From the NCBI GenBank assembly GCA_964035575.1, contig OZ037922.1, positions 1,054,001-1,118,000 on the forward strand: a stretch of 64,000 nt of DNA, read 5' to 3'. Each line of letters starts with the position of its first letter. The stretch's first letter is position 1. The position numbers were made by a program, and so were the translations under genes. The notes below the pieces were generated by a model. The model did not search any database, was not told where the DNA came from, and saw only the letters and a program-made list of their open reading frames with translations. This document shows, one piece after another, positions 9,246 through 19,692 of this stretch. This DNA is from Rhynchopus sp. YZ270_cl-10. Taxonomy: Eukaryota; Euglenozoa; Diplonemea; Diplonemida; Diplonemidae.

Positions 9246-12200
9246 ATGATGACAACCAGAACCTCGTCATGGTGCACACAACAGCTGTCCCTTCTCCTCC
9301 TCCTTGCCTGCACGACAGTCCCACCTGCAGCAGGGGTGCCACAGCAGCCGATCAGAGTCATGGCAGTGCTCTCCACCCAGGCACCCGTCACCCCACACGG
9401 TGCATGGGGTCCAGTGTCGGCCTGCATGCAGATCACACCTAGCTGCAAGGGCGGGCTTCCTCCACTTCACGCATGGCTGCGGCAGCAGCGGTCTGACGCA
9501 CGAGGCAGCGTCTTCCTCACTGGACCTGACACCAAAAGTCGTTTCATTCTGTCGTACCCTTCGCAGTATCTTTTCAACCTTGAAGCCTGGCGACGACTTG
9601 GTGTTGACTTTGGAGTGCTCCAAGACGAAACGTTTGTGACGATGGACGGTCGTGCTGATGTTGCGGTACAGTTCCTGGAGGCGGCTCACGTTCCCATGAT
9701 TGCATCAAGCATGATGTCTGACAACACATTTCCTATGTTCTACGGTCTCACCGAGCGGATTCACTACAAAACCATTGATGGTGTAACTATCGCGACGATT
9801 ACACTCTGGCCTGATACCTGGCTCGGAGGCTCATTTAGCTTCTTCCGTCACGCAGTCATCCTTCCTGTTGTCTGCAAACGTGCCCGTGCACGTGGTGCAC
9901 AACGTATCGTTGTCTTCATGTCTGGATCAGCCTACGGTGCTGACGACCCCACCATCTACTCACAGTACGACATTGATGTTGCGGTCTTCACTTTCGTCCC
10001 TGGAGACACCATCAAAACCAATGGGACGACCATATACAGGACAGGGCCTGGTTATGGACTGCTGTCGGTGAGCCTTGTGCAGGACGGTGCAGTGTGGACG
10101 GATTCGTTTGAGGCAATCAGTCTCAACACACCACCTGCAGGATACGACACGGCTGTGTTTGCTGCGGACCAGGCCTGGGCACAGCTCGCGTTGGATCAGG
10201 CGAATGCGAACAACGTTGCTCTCACTGTGTCCACTGCAGCGCTTGACCCATCCTCTGGCCCGAATGGCGAACTTTTCTGTGCCCTGTACGAATGCCACAT
10301 GGGACGTATGGGGTGTGATGCAATATATGAATGGGCCAAATGGGCCGATGTGGTGGTGACCGTGGGTGGGGGCTTCAGAGGTCCTGGGTGGCCGGCCGGC
10401 CCAGTGACGAACGGTGACATCTATGCGGGGAACCCGTTCACAGATTTGATGTGCACACAGAATTACACAGGTCCAGGGTTGTTGCGTATTTTGGAGCACG
10501 GCCTCAACTTCACAGCTTCTGACGGGACACATCCTGGTGCTACCCATTCGTACCTGCAGGTGGCGGGGTTGCGATTCAGGTACAACACACTCTTGCCGCG
10601 GCAGCAGCGTGTCACGGCGGTGGAGGTCTTTGACAAGGAGCTGGAGGAGTACGTTCCCCTGAGCAGACGCCGCACCTACTCGGTGGTCACCATCCAGCAC
10701 CTCCTCCGTGGTGCTGACGGCTACGGAGACAGCCTTGGCGACCACCAACCAGGCTCACAGGTGTGCCACACGAGCACCACAATTGAGGTGTTCATTGCCT
10801 ACCTGAGGCGCCAGAGCACCTACACACCACACATTGACGGGCTCTCTATTAACGACTTCAGCGGGACATGGATGAACCTCTTGAACAAGACACGTGAGGA
10901 CTGCACAGTGGACGAACGCTTCTTGGCTGAGTGGAGCGACTGCGAGCCGTGTGAGCCAGGCTTCTGGCATCCCAACGTTGAGAGTGAGTTCTGTGTGGAG
11001 AAGCTTGCGACTGTGAAGGAGTCAGGAGACGGTGCGCCTATTGGTTTGATTCTTGGTGTCGTGTTTGGTGTGCTTGTGCTGCTTGCGATTCCTGTTGCGT
11101 GGAAGATGACAGAGAAGCAGCGCCGCATCAATGCACTCTTCAACAACAACAAGATTGCTGAGGAATGTGCCGTTGCGGTTGTGGAGCTGCGTCTCTCGGA
11201 CCTGGATTACTTACTGGAGTTGGACAACCCAAACAAAATCCAAGCAGCCTTCATCTCCATTGTGAAGCAGCTGAAGGTGTACATGGCGTTCATGCCAAAG
11301 ACTCTCCTTGCTGAACGTGTGGGGAGTGATGAAGAGAAGAATGAGGGATCTGATAGTTCATCCAAGTTCAGCAATAGCAGAAGCAAGCAGTCTTCTTTAA
11401 AGTCACGCCAGAAAGATCAGGTCAGGCAAGCAACAAACTTCACAAAACGCAAGCACATTTCGATGTTGTGCCTGAACAGCAGAAACCACACTGCACTCTG
11501 CGATAAGTCGGACGGTGCAGGTGTGGTGCACACAGCACTGATTGAGACCTTCACCTTCACTGTTGCGACGCACAAGGGTGTGTCCGAGCCTATGTGTGGC
11601 GACCGTCTTGTGGCATCGTGGAACACTATCGTCGACCGTGCGGGGCACTGTGAGCGTGCGTGCGATGCAGCACACGCATTGCTTGAAACGTTCGGGGACA
11701 CCAAAACCTGTGATGAGCAGGCAGTGATTACACCGAACATTGGAATTGCTTCGGGAAAGGGACTCTTTGGTTTGTTTGGAGGCACGACAACAAAGAAGTA
11801 CGATGTTATCGGGACGGTGCTGCCGTCTGCAACGATTCTGATGCTTCTGAACAAAGAGCACGAGACGCACATCCTCGTCACTGCGAAGGTTGCGGAGGCT
11901 GTGGGCTCTGCCTATTTTGTGAGCATTGTGGACTACGTGCACTACGCGAAGCTGGATCGGGCGAGCTTTATCTTTGAGTTGCGTGAGGGCAAAGATAATA
12001 AAGACGGAGATGAGTGGATGTACACATTGGACTCACACGCCAAGAACGACCCTTACCTTGTGTGCAACGATGCATGGAGGCAGGTGATCAAGGACGGCAC
12101 TCTCCCTTCGGCTGAAGGGCTGAGTGAAAAGCTACGTTCCATTGCTGCGGATGAGAAGCAGCAGTATGTTGCGCCGTGTGCTTCACTGAATCTTTTGTAA
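9246..12200 (+). CDS. Receptor-like protein, copy 2
   Basis: Encodes a 984-residue protein identical to the one at 4066-7020, with the same signal peptide, degenerate phosphatase-type region, 5'-nucleotidase C-terminal domain, single TM helix and cyclase-type domain. The ATG at 9246 is the first in-frame Met. The flanks are also unchanged, so no copy-specific regulation is visible. All four copies are open, which argues against decay into pseudogenes and for recent duplication or homogenisation. Confidence 0.85.
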   Translation: MMTTRTSSWCTQQLSLLLLLACTTVPPAAGVPQQPIRVMAVLSTQAPVTPHGAWGPVSACMQITPSCKGGLPPLHAWLRQQRSDARGSVFLTGPDTKSRFILSYPSQYLFNLEAWRRLGVDFGVLQDETFVTMDGRADVAVQFLEAAHVPMIASSMMSDNTFPMFYGLTERIHYKTIDGVTIATITLWPDTWLGGSFSFFRHAVILPVVCKRARARGAQRIVVFMSGSAYGADDPTIYSQYDIDVAVFTFVPGDTIKTNGTTIYRTGPGYGLLSVSLVQDGAVWTDSFEAISLNTPPAGYDTAVFAADQAWAQLALDQANANNVALTVSTAALDPSSGPNGELFCALYECHMGRMGCDAIYEWAKWADVVVTVGGGFRGPGWPAGPVTNGDIYAGNPFTDLMCTQNYTGPGLLRILEHGLNFTASDGTHPGATHSYLQVAGLRFRYNTLLPRQQRVTAVEVFDKELEEYVPLSRRRTYSVVTIQHLLRGADGYGDSLGDHQPGSQVCHTSTTIEVFIAYLRRQSTYTPHIDGLSINDFSGTWMNLLNKTREDCTVDERFLAEWSDCEPCEPGFWHPNVESEFCVEKLATVKESGDGAPIGLILGVVFGVLVLLAIPVAWKMTEKQRRINALFNNNKIAEECAVAVVELRLSDLDYLLELDNPNKIQAAFISIVKQLKVYMAFMPKTLLAERVGSDEEKNEGSDSSSKFSNSRSKQSSLKSRQKDQVRQATNFTKRKHISMLCLNSRNHTALCDKSDGAGVVHTALIETFTFTVATHKGVSEPMCGDRLVASWNTIVDRAGHCERACDAAHALLETFGDTKTCDEQAVITPNIGIASGKGLFGLFGGTTTKKYDVIGTVLPSATILMLLNKEHETHILVTAKVAEAVGSAYFVSIVDYVHYAKLDRASFIFELREGKDNKDGDEWMYTLDSHAKNDPYLVCNDAWRQVIKDGTLPSAEGLSEKLRSIAADEKQQYVAPCASLNLL

Positions 12201-12406
12201 ACTAAGTGAGGATGGTCTCTGAGTGGCCAACTACACGAACCCAAGATATTTGTGAGGGTGGCGAATAGGTTATTTATTTGATGACTAACGAACAGGGTTC
12301 TTAGGCTATTGTCTAGACAACAAAAATCAAGAAATAATAGTACGAGTAAGGGTACTTGTAAAATGAAGAGTGGTGGCTGTAACATCCAGAAAAAAATATC
12401 GTACGT

Positions 12407-14100
12407 GGTGTGGCTGAAACCAGCAAATTTCACTGCTAAAGAACTGCTAACAAACTGCTAAATAATACCCTTTTTTTAGTGGTGTATAAAAACATTTTTT
12501 TACCTTGGGTTTTCCACTCCCCCTGTTGGCGCGCCTCCACTCTTGCATACCCATGTGTGACCCCACCGTCAAACGCAATCGACTCGCTGAGTCAAAAGAA
12601 CGCACAGAACGGGGCTGAAAAAAATCACGAAAAACGCGTACCGTGCGCCTGCGGCGCCCACAAAGTGAGTTTTCCCCCTGAGTATGCTGTGTATGCTGTG
12701 TATGCTGTGTATGCTGTGTATGCTGTGTATACTGTGTATACTGTGTATACTGTGTATACTGTGTATACTGTGTATACTGTGTATACTGTGTATACTGTGT
12801 ATACTGTGTATACTGTGTATACTGTGTATACTGTGTATACTGTGTATACTGTGTATACTGTGTATACTGTGTATACTGTGTATACTGTGTATACTGTGTA
12901 TACTGCGGAAATTGACCAAAAACGAGAACTTGTCCATTTCGGCGAATTGACCCCACCACTGGCCGGACGGATTCCGGAAATGCAAATGCCGGCGTTAAAA
13001 AGCTCACCAACGAAAAAAAAAAAAATTTTTTTTTTCCAACACCCGCAGGCCTGAACCGTGACGGGCCTATTTTCCGGGGTTTTTTCGGCTGGGGACCGGT
13101 TTTTTTCCCGCCCTTTTCGCGTCTTTTTTGTGTGATTTTTGTGCCCTTTTTCGGGGGTTTTTGCGCTTTGCGCCCGCCTCCATGACAAATTTGGGAAGCG
13201 CTGTGAAAATTTGACCCATTTGAACACAATCTGGGCCATATTTGGGTGATGGGTGGAGGGATTTTTAGACAAAGCTGATATTGGCTGGCCCCTTGCTCAT
13301 ACGCAGCGCAAAATCGTCCTCACGGATAGTGTGGAAGAATGGCGGAGGGGGTACTTGTGCCTCGACGAGGGTGATGGAGGGCTCCAGGTTGGCCAGGGCT
13401 GCAGTAATCCTCCGAAAGTGGCGTTTGCCCACCTCACTTTGTGGTCTCTCGGAAAAACTACCACTGTTTTCTGTATTAGTTTCAGAGATTTCTTTATCGA
13501 GGCAGACTTGAAAGAAAATGAACCATTGGTTCGTGCACCGCCTCAGCGAAGTGTGGTCCATGAGATAATTTTCGGCGCTGCTGACCAGGGTAAAAATCTA
13601 GCTTTTTACACCACAGAGTCACTCAACGAACCCTTTTTTGCGAGCAAAAAATGAAAAATGGCGCCGCAGGCAAAATAAAATTTAGGTACAGCCTGGATGG
13701 TGCAGTCAGCAACCCACTTCCCCAAGGTACTCTCGTTCAACCACAGGGGGACTTGGTGATGGTGGGGGGCCGTTCTGGATTCGGCACCCCTCCCCCCCTT
13801 TTTTTTCCCTCCCCCAAAAACTGGTTATTTTGCATGAGCGGTCTCATCCAGACACGTGGTATTTTTTCTCGGGCTCCTCTGAGCCCCTGTGAACCCCTAA
13901 AACGCAGTAGAGACGCCGGGAAAAAAAAGTGCGGGAAAAAAATTTATTTTCCCAAATCTGGGGACGGGGACCGGATTTAGAAATAGGCCTGAACACCCGT
14001 GGGGAAAATTTTTTTTATACACCACCCCCCCAAAAATGCATGCTAACAAAGTGCTAACAAACTGCTAAATAATACCCTTTTTTTTGGGTTCAGCCACACC
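12407..14100 (+). mobile_element. Intergenic inverted-terminus element, copy 3
   Basis: As copies 1 and 2, but three bases are missing shortly after the left-end T run (near 12478), where the others read TTAGGGGTGG and this one TTAGTGG. This small difference is a marker that the copies are physically distinct. Confidence 0.7.
12683..12905 (+). repeat. 9-bp minisatellite TATACTGTG, 25 units
   Basis: 25 units, the first five of the TATGCTGTG type. Confidence 0.97.
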
Positions 14101-14431
14101 TCATTATATAATTGTTCAGTAGCACACCCCCAGGATCACGTACCCCTCAGTATGCAACCAACCCCTCACAGACGCTATACCTCCCACCTTTTCCTTTTGC
14201 TTTCCTTTTTCCTTTCCCTTTTTTACACATTACACTTTCCCTGCATACATTAGCGCAACAGTTTTAAATAGTACAATTTTTACACAATACCGAACACCTA
14301 TTTTTCATTTTCTTTCGTTGTCCATTTTGTTACCTCTTTTTACTGTCCATCTTAAATCAGACTTTCACTTTCTTTACCTCTACTAAGCTTGACTTAGCTC
14401 CTTTCTTTTGAGCCCATCAAAAATATACCAC

Positions 14432-17386
14432 ATGATGACAACCAGAACCTCGTCATGGTGCACACAACAGCTGTCCCTTCTCCTCCTCCTTGCCTGCACG
14501 ACAGTCCCACCTGCAGCAGGGGTGCCACAGCAGCCGATCAGAGTCATGGCAGTGCTCTCCACCCAGGCACCCGTCACCCCACACGGTGCATGGGGTCCAG
14601 TGTCGGCCTGCATGCAGATCACACCTAGCTGCAAGGGCGGGCTTCCTCCACTTCACGCATGGCTGCGGCAGCAGCGGTCTGACGCACGAGGCAGCGTCTT
14701 CCTCACTGGACCTGACACCAAAAGTCGTTTCATTCTGTCGTACCCTTCGCAGTATCTTTTCAACCTTGAAGCCTGGCGACGACTTGGTGTTGACTTTGGA
14801 GTGCTCCAAGACGAAACGTTTGTGACGATGGACGGTCGTGCTGATGTTGCGGTACAGTTCCTGGAGGCGGCTCACGTTCCCATGATTGCATCAAGCATGA
14901 TGTCTGACAACACATTTCCTATGTTCTACGGTCTCACCGAGCGGATTCACTACAAAACCATTGATGGTGTAACTATCGCGACGATTACACTCTGGCCTGA
15001 TACCTGGCTCGGAGGCTCATTTAGCTTCTTCCGTCACGCAGTCATCCTTCCTGTTGTCTGCAAACGTGCCCGTGCACGTGGTGCACAACGTATCGTTGTC
15101 TTCATGTCTGGATCAGCCTACGGTGCTGACGACCCCACCATCTACTCACAGTACGACATTGATGTTGCGGTCTTCACTTTCGTCCCTGGAGACACCATCA
15201 AAACCAATGGGACGACCATATACAGGACAGGGCCTGGTTATGGACTGCTGTCGGTGAGCCTTGTGCAGGACGGTGCAGTGTGGACGGATTCGTTTGAGGC
15301 AATCAGTCTCAACACACCACCTGCAGGATACGACACGGCTGTGTTTGCTGCGGACCAGGCCTGGGCACAGCTCGCGTTGGATCAGGCGAATGCGAACAAC
15401 GTTGCTCTCACTGTGTCCACTGCAGCGCTTGACCCATCCTCTGGCCCGAATGGCGAACTTTTCTGTGCCCTGTACGAATGCCACATGGGACGTATGGGGT
15501 GTGATGCAATATATGAATGGGCCAAATGGGCCGATGTGGTGGTGACCGTGGGTGGGGGCTTCAGAGGTCCTGGGTGGCCGGCCGGCCCAGTGACGAACGG
15601 TGACATCTATGCGGGGAACCCGTTCACAGATTTGATGTGCACACAGAATTACACAGGTCCAGGGTTGTTGCGTATTTTGGAGCACGGCCTCAACTTCACA
15701 GCTTCTGACGGGACACATCCTGGTGCTACCCATTCGTACCTGCAGGTGGCGGGGTTGCGATTCAGGTACAACACACTCTTGCCGCGGCAGCAGCGTGTCA
15801 CGGCGGTGGAGGTCTTTGACAAGGAGCTGGAGGAGTACGTTCCCCTGAGCAGACGCCGCACCTACTCGGTGGTCACCATCCAGCACCTCCTCCGTGGTGC
15901 TGACGGCTACGGAGACAGCCTTGGCGACCACCAACCAGGCTCACAGGTGTGCCACACGAGCACCACAATTGAGGTGTTCATTGCCTACCTGAGGCGCCAG
16001 AGCACCTACACACCACACATTGACGGGCTCTCTATTAACGACTTCAGCGGGACATGGATGAACCTCTTGAACAAGACACGTGAGGACTGCACAGTGGACG
16101 AACGCTTCTTGGCTGAGTGGAGCGACTGCGAGCCGTGTGAGCCAGGCTTCTGGCATCCCAACGTTGAGAGTGAGTTCTGTGTGGAGAAGCTTGCGACTGT
16201 GAAGGAGTCAGGAGACGGTGCGCCTATTGGTTTGATTCTTGGTGTCGTGTTTGGTGTGCTTGTGCTGCTTGCGATTCCTGTTGCGTGGAAGATGACAGAG
16301 AAGCAGCGCCGCATCAATGCACTCTTCAACAACAACAAGATTGCTGAGGAATGTGCCGTTGCGGTTGTGGAGCTGCGTCTCTCGGACCTGGATTACTTAC
16401 TGGAGTTGGACAACCCAAACAAAATCCAAGCAGCCTTCATCTCCATTGTGAAGCAGCTGAAGGTGTACATGGCGTTCATGCCAAAGACTCTCCTTGCTGA
16501 ACGTGTGGGGAGTGATGAAGAGAAGAATGAGGGATCTGATAGTTCATCCAAGTTCAGCAATAGCAGAAGCAAGCAGTCTTCTTTAAAGTCACGCCAGAAA
16601 GATCAGGTCAGGCAAGCAACAAACTTCACAAAACGCAAGCACATTTCGATGTTGTGCCTGAACAGCAGAAACCACACTGCACTCTGCGATAAGTCGGACG
16701 GTGCAGGTGTGGTGCACACAGCACTGATTGAGACCTTCACCTTCACTGTTGCGACGCACAAGGGTGTGTCCGAGCCTATGTGTGGCGACCGTCTTGTGGC
16801 ATCGTGGAACACTATCGTCGACCGTGCGGGGCACTGTGAGCGTGCGTGCGATGCAGCACACGCATTGCTTGAAACGTTCGGGGACACCAAAACCTGTGAT
16901 GAGCAGGCAGTGATTACACCGAACATTGGAATTGCTTCGGGAAAGGGACTCTTTGGTTTGTTTGGAGGCACGACAACAAAGAAGTACGATGTTATCGGGA
17001 CGGTGCTGCCGTCTGCAACGATTCTGATGCTTCTGAACAAAGAGCACGAGACGCACATCCTCGTCACTGCGAAGGTTGCGGAGGCTGTGGGCTCTGCCTA
17101 TTTTGTGAGCATTGTGGACTACGTGCACTACGCGAAGCTGGATCGGGCGAGCTTTATCTTTGAGTTGCGTGAGGGCAAAGATAATAAAGACGGAGATGAG
17201 TGGATGTACACATTGGACTCACACGCCAAGAACGACCCTTACCTTGTGTGCAACGATGCATGGAGGCAGGTGATCAAGGACGGCACTCTCCCTTCGGCTG
17301 AAGGGCTGAGTGAAAAGCTACGTTCCATTGCTGCGGATGAGAAGCAGCAGTATGTTGCGCCGTGTGCTTCACTGAATCTTTTGTAA
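14432..17386 (+). CDS. Receptor-like protein, copy 3
   Basis: Encodes the same 984-residue receptor-like protein as the gene at 4066-7020, with no amino acid difference. The start is the ATG at 14432 and the stop TAA ends at 17386. The 206-bp 3' flank (17387-17592) leads straight into the next intergenic element. Interpretation and doubts are those given for copy 1. Confidence 0.85.
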   Translation: MMTTRTSSWCTQQLSLLLLLACTTVPPAAGVPQQPIRVMAVLSTQAPVTPHGAWGPVSACMQITPSCKGGLPPLHAWLRQQRSDARGSVFLTGPDTKSRFILSYPSQYLFNLEAWRRLGVDFGVLQDETFVTMDGRADVAVQFLEAAHVPMIASSMMSDNTFPMFYGLTERIHYKTIDGVTIATITLWPDTWLGGSFSFFRHAVILPVVCKRARARGAQRIVVFMSGSAYGADDPTIYSQYDIDVAVFTFVPGDTIKTNGTTIYRTGPGYGLLSVSLVQDGAVWTDSFEAISLNTPPAGYDTAVFAADQAWAQLALDQANANNVALTVSTAALDPSSGPNGELFCALYECHMGRMGCDAIYEWAKWADVVVTVGGGFRGPGWPAGPVTNGDIYAGNPFTDLMCTQNYTGPGLLRILEHGLNFTASDGTHPGATHSYLQVAGLRFRYNTLLPRQQRVTAVEVFDKELEEYVPLSRRRTYSVVTIQHLLRGADGYGDSLGDHQPGSQVCHTSTTIEVFIAYLRRQSTYTPHIDGLSINDFSGTWMNLLNKTREDCTVDERFLAEWSDCEPCEPGFWHPNVESEFCVEKLATVKESGDGAPIGLILGVVFGVLVLLAIPVAWKMTEKQRRINALFNNNKIAEECAVAVVELRLSDLDYLLELDNPNKIQAAFISIVKQLKVYMAFMPKTLLAERVGSDEEKNEGSDSSSKFSNSRSKQSSLKSRQKDQVRQATNFTKRKHISMLCLNSRNHTALCDKSDGAGVVHTALIETFTFTVATHKGVSEPMCGDRLVASWNTIVDRAGHCERACDAAHALLETFGDTKTCDEQAVITPNIGIASGKGLFGLFGGTTTKKYDVIGTVLPSATILMLLNKEHETHILVTAKVAEAVGSAYFVSIVDYVHYAKLDRASFIFELREGKDNKDGDEWMYTLDSHAKNDPYLVCNDAWRQVIKDGTLPSAEGLSEKLRSIAADEKQQYVAPCASLNLL

Positions 17387-17592
17387 ACTAAGTGAGGATG
17401 GTCTCTGAGTGGCCAACTACACGAACCCAAGATATTTGTGAGGGTGGCGAATAGGTTATTTATTTGATGACTAACGAACAGGGTTCTTAGGCTATTGTCT
17501 AGACAACAAAAATCAAGAAATAATAGTACGAGTAAGGGTACTTGTAAAATGAAGAGTGGTGGCTGTAACATCCAGAAAAAAATATCGTACGT

Positions 17593-19361
17593 GGTGTGGC
17601 TGAAACCAGCAAATTTCACTGCTAAAGAACTGCTAACAAACTGCTAAATAATACCCTTTTTTTAGGGGTGGTGTATAAAAACATTTTTTTACCTTGGGTT
17701 TTCCACTCCCCCTGTTGGCGCGCCTCCACTCTTGCATACCCATGTGTGACCCCACCGTCAAACGCAATCGACTCGCTGAGTCAAAAGAACGCACAGAACG
17801 GGGCTGAAAAAAATCACGAAAAACGCGTACCGTGCGCCTGCGGCGCCCACAAAGTGAGTTTTCCCCCTGAGTATGCTGTGTATGCTGTGTATGCTGTGTA
17901 TGCTGTGTATGCTGTGTATGCTGTGTATACTGTGTATACTGTGTATACTGTGTATACTGTGTATACTGTGTATACTGTGTATACTGTGTATACTGTGTAT
18001 ACTGTGTATACTGTGTATACTGTGTATACTGTGTATACTGTGTATACTGTGTATACTGTGTATACTGTGTATACTGTGTATACTGTGTATACTGTGTATA
18101 CTGTGTATACTGTGTATACTGTGTATACTGTGTATACTGTGTATACTGTGTATACTGTGTATACTGCGGAAATTGACCAAAAACGAGAACTTGTCCATTT
18201 CGGCGAATTGACCCCACCACTGGCCGGACGGATTCCGGAAATGCAAATGCCGGCGTTAAAAAGCTCACCAACGAAAAAAAAAAAAATTTTTTTTTTCCAA
18301 CACCCGCAGGCCTGAACCGTGACGGGCCTATTTTCCGGGGTTTTTTCGGCTGGGGACCGGTTTTTTTCCCGCCCTTTTCGCGTCTTTTTTGTGTGATTTT
18401 TGTGCCCTTTTTCGGGGGTTTTTGCGCTTTGCGCCCGCCTCCATGACAAATTTGGGAAGCGCTGTGAAAATTTGACCCATTTGAACACAATCTGGGCCAT
18501 ATTTGGGTGATGGGTGGAGGGATTTTTAGACAAAGCTGATATTGGCTGGCCCCTTGCTCATACGCAGCGCAAAATCGTCCTCACGGATAGTGTGGAAGAA
18601 TGGCGGAGGGGGTACTTGTGCCTCGACGAGGGTGATGGAGGGCTCCAGGTTGGCCAGGGCTGCAGTAATCCTCCGAAAGTGGCGTTTGCCCACCTCACTT
18701 TGTGGTCTCTCGGAAAAACTACCACTGTTTTCTGTATTAGTTTCAGAGATTTCTTTATCGAGGCAGACTTGAAAGAAAATGAACCATTGGTTCGTGCACC
18801 GCCTCAGCGAAGTGTGGTCCATGAGATAATTTTCGGCGCTGCTGACCAGGGTAAAAATCTAGCTTTTTACACCACAGAGTCACTCAACGAACCCTTTTTT
18901 GCGAGCAAAAAATGAAAAATGGCGCCGCAGGCAAAATAAAATTTAGGTACAGCCTGGATGGTGCAGTCAGCAACCCACTTCCCCAAGGTACTCTCGTTCA
19001 ACCACAGGGGGACTTGGTGATGGTGGGGGGCCGTTCTGGATTCGGCACCCCTCCCCCCCTTTTTTTTCCCTCCCCCAAAAACTGGTTATTTTGCATGAGC
19101 GGTCTCATCCAGACACGTGGTATTTTTTCTCGGGCTCCTCTGAGCCCCTGTGAACCCCTAAAACGCAGTAGAGACGCCGGGAAAAAAAAGTGCGGGAAAA
19201 AAATTTATTTTCCCAAATCTGGGGACGGGGACCGGATTTAGAAATAGGCCTGAACACCCGTGGGGAAAATTTTTTTTATACACCACCCCCCCAAAAATGC
19301 ATGCTAACAAAGTGCTAACAAACTGCTAAATAATACCCTTTTTTTTGGGTTCAGCCACACC
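17593..19361 (+). mobile_element. Intergenic inverted-terminus element, copy 4
   Basis: Same termini and interior as copy 1, with a longer minisatellite. Confidence 0.7.
17872..18166 (+). repeat. 9-bp minisatellite TATACTGTG, 33 units
   Basis: 33 units, the first six of the TATGCTGTG type. Confidence 0.97.
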
Positions 19362-19692
19362 TCATTATATAATTGTTCAGTAGCACACCCCCAGGATCAC
19401 GTACCCCTCAGTATGCAACCAACCCCTCACAGACGCTATACCTCCCACCTTTTCCTTTTGCTTTCCTTTTTCCTTTCCCTTTTTTACACATTACACTTTC
19501 CCTGCATACATTAGCGCAACAGTTTTAAATAGTACAATTTTTACACAATACCGAACACCTATTTTTCATTTTCTTTCGTTGTCCATTTTGTTACCTCTTT
19601 TTACTGTCCATCTTAAATCAGACTTTCACTTTCTTTACCTCTACTAAGCTTGACTTAGCTCCTTTCTTTTGAGCCCATCAAAAATATACCAC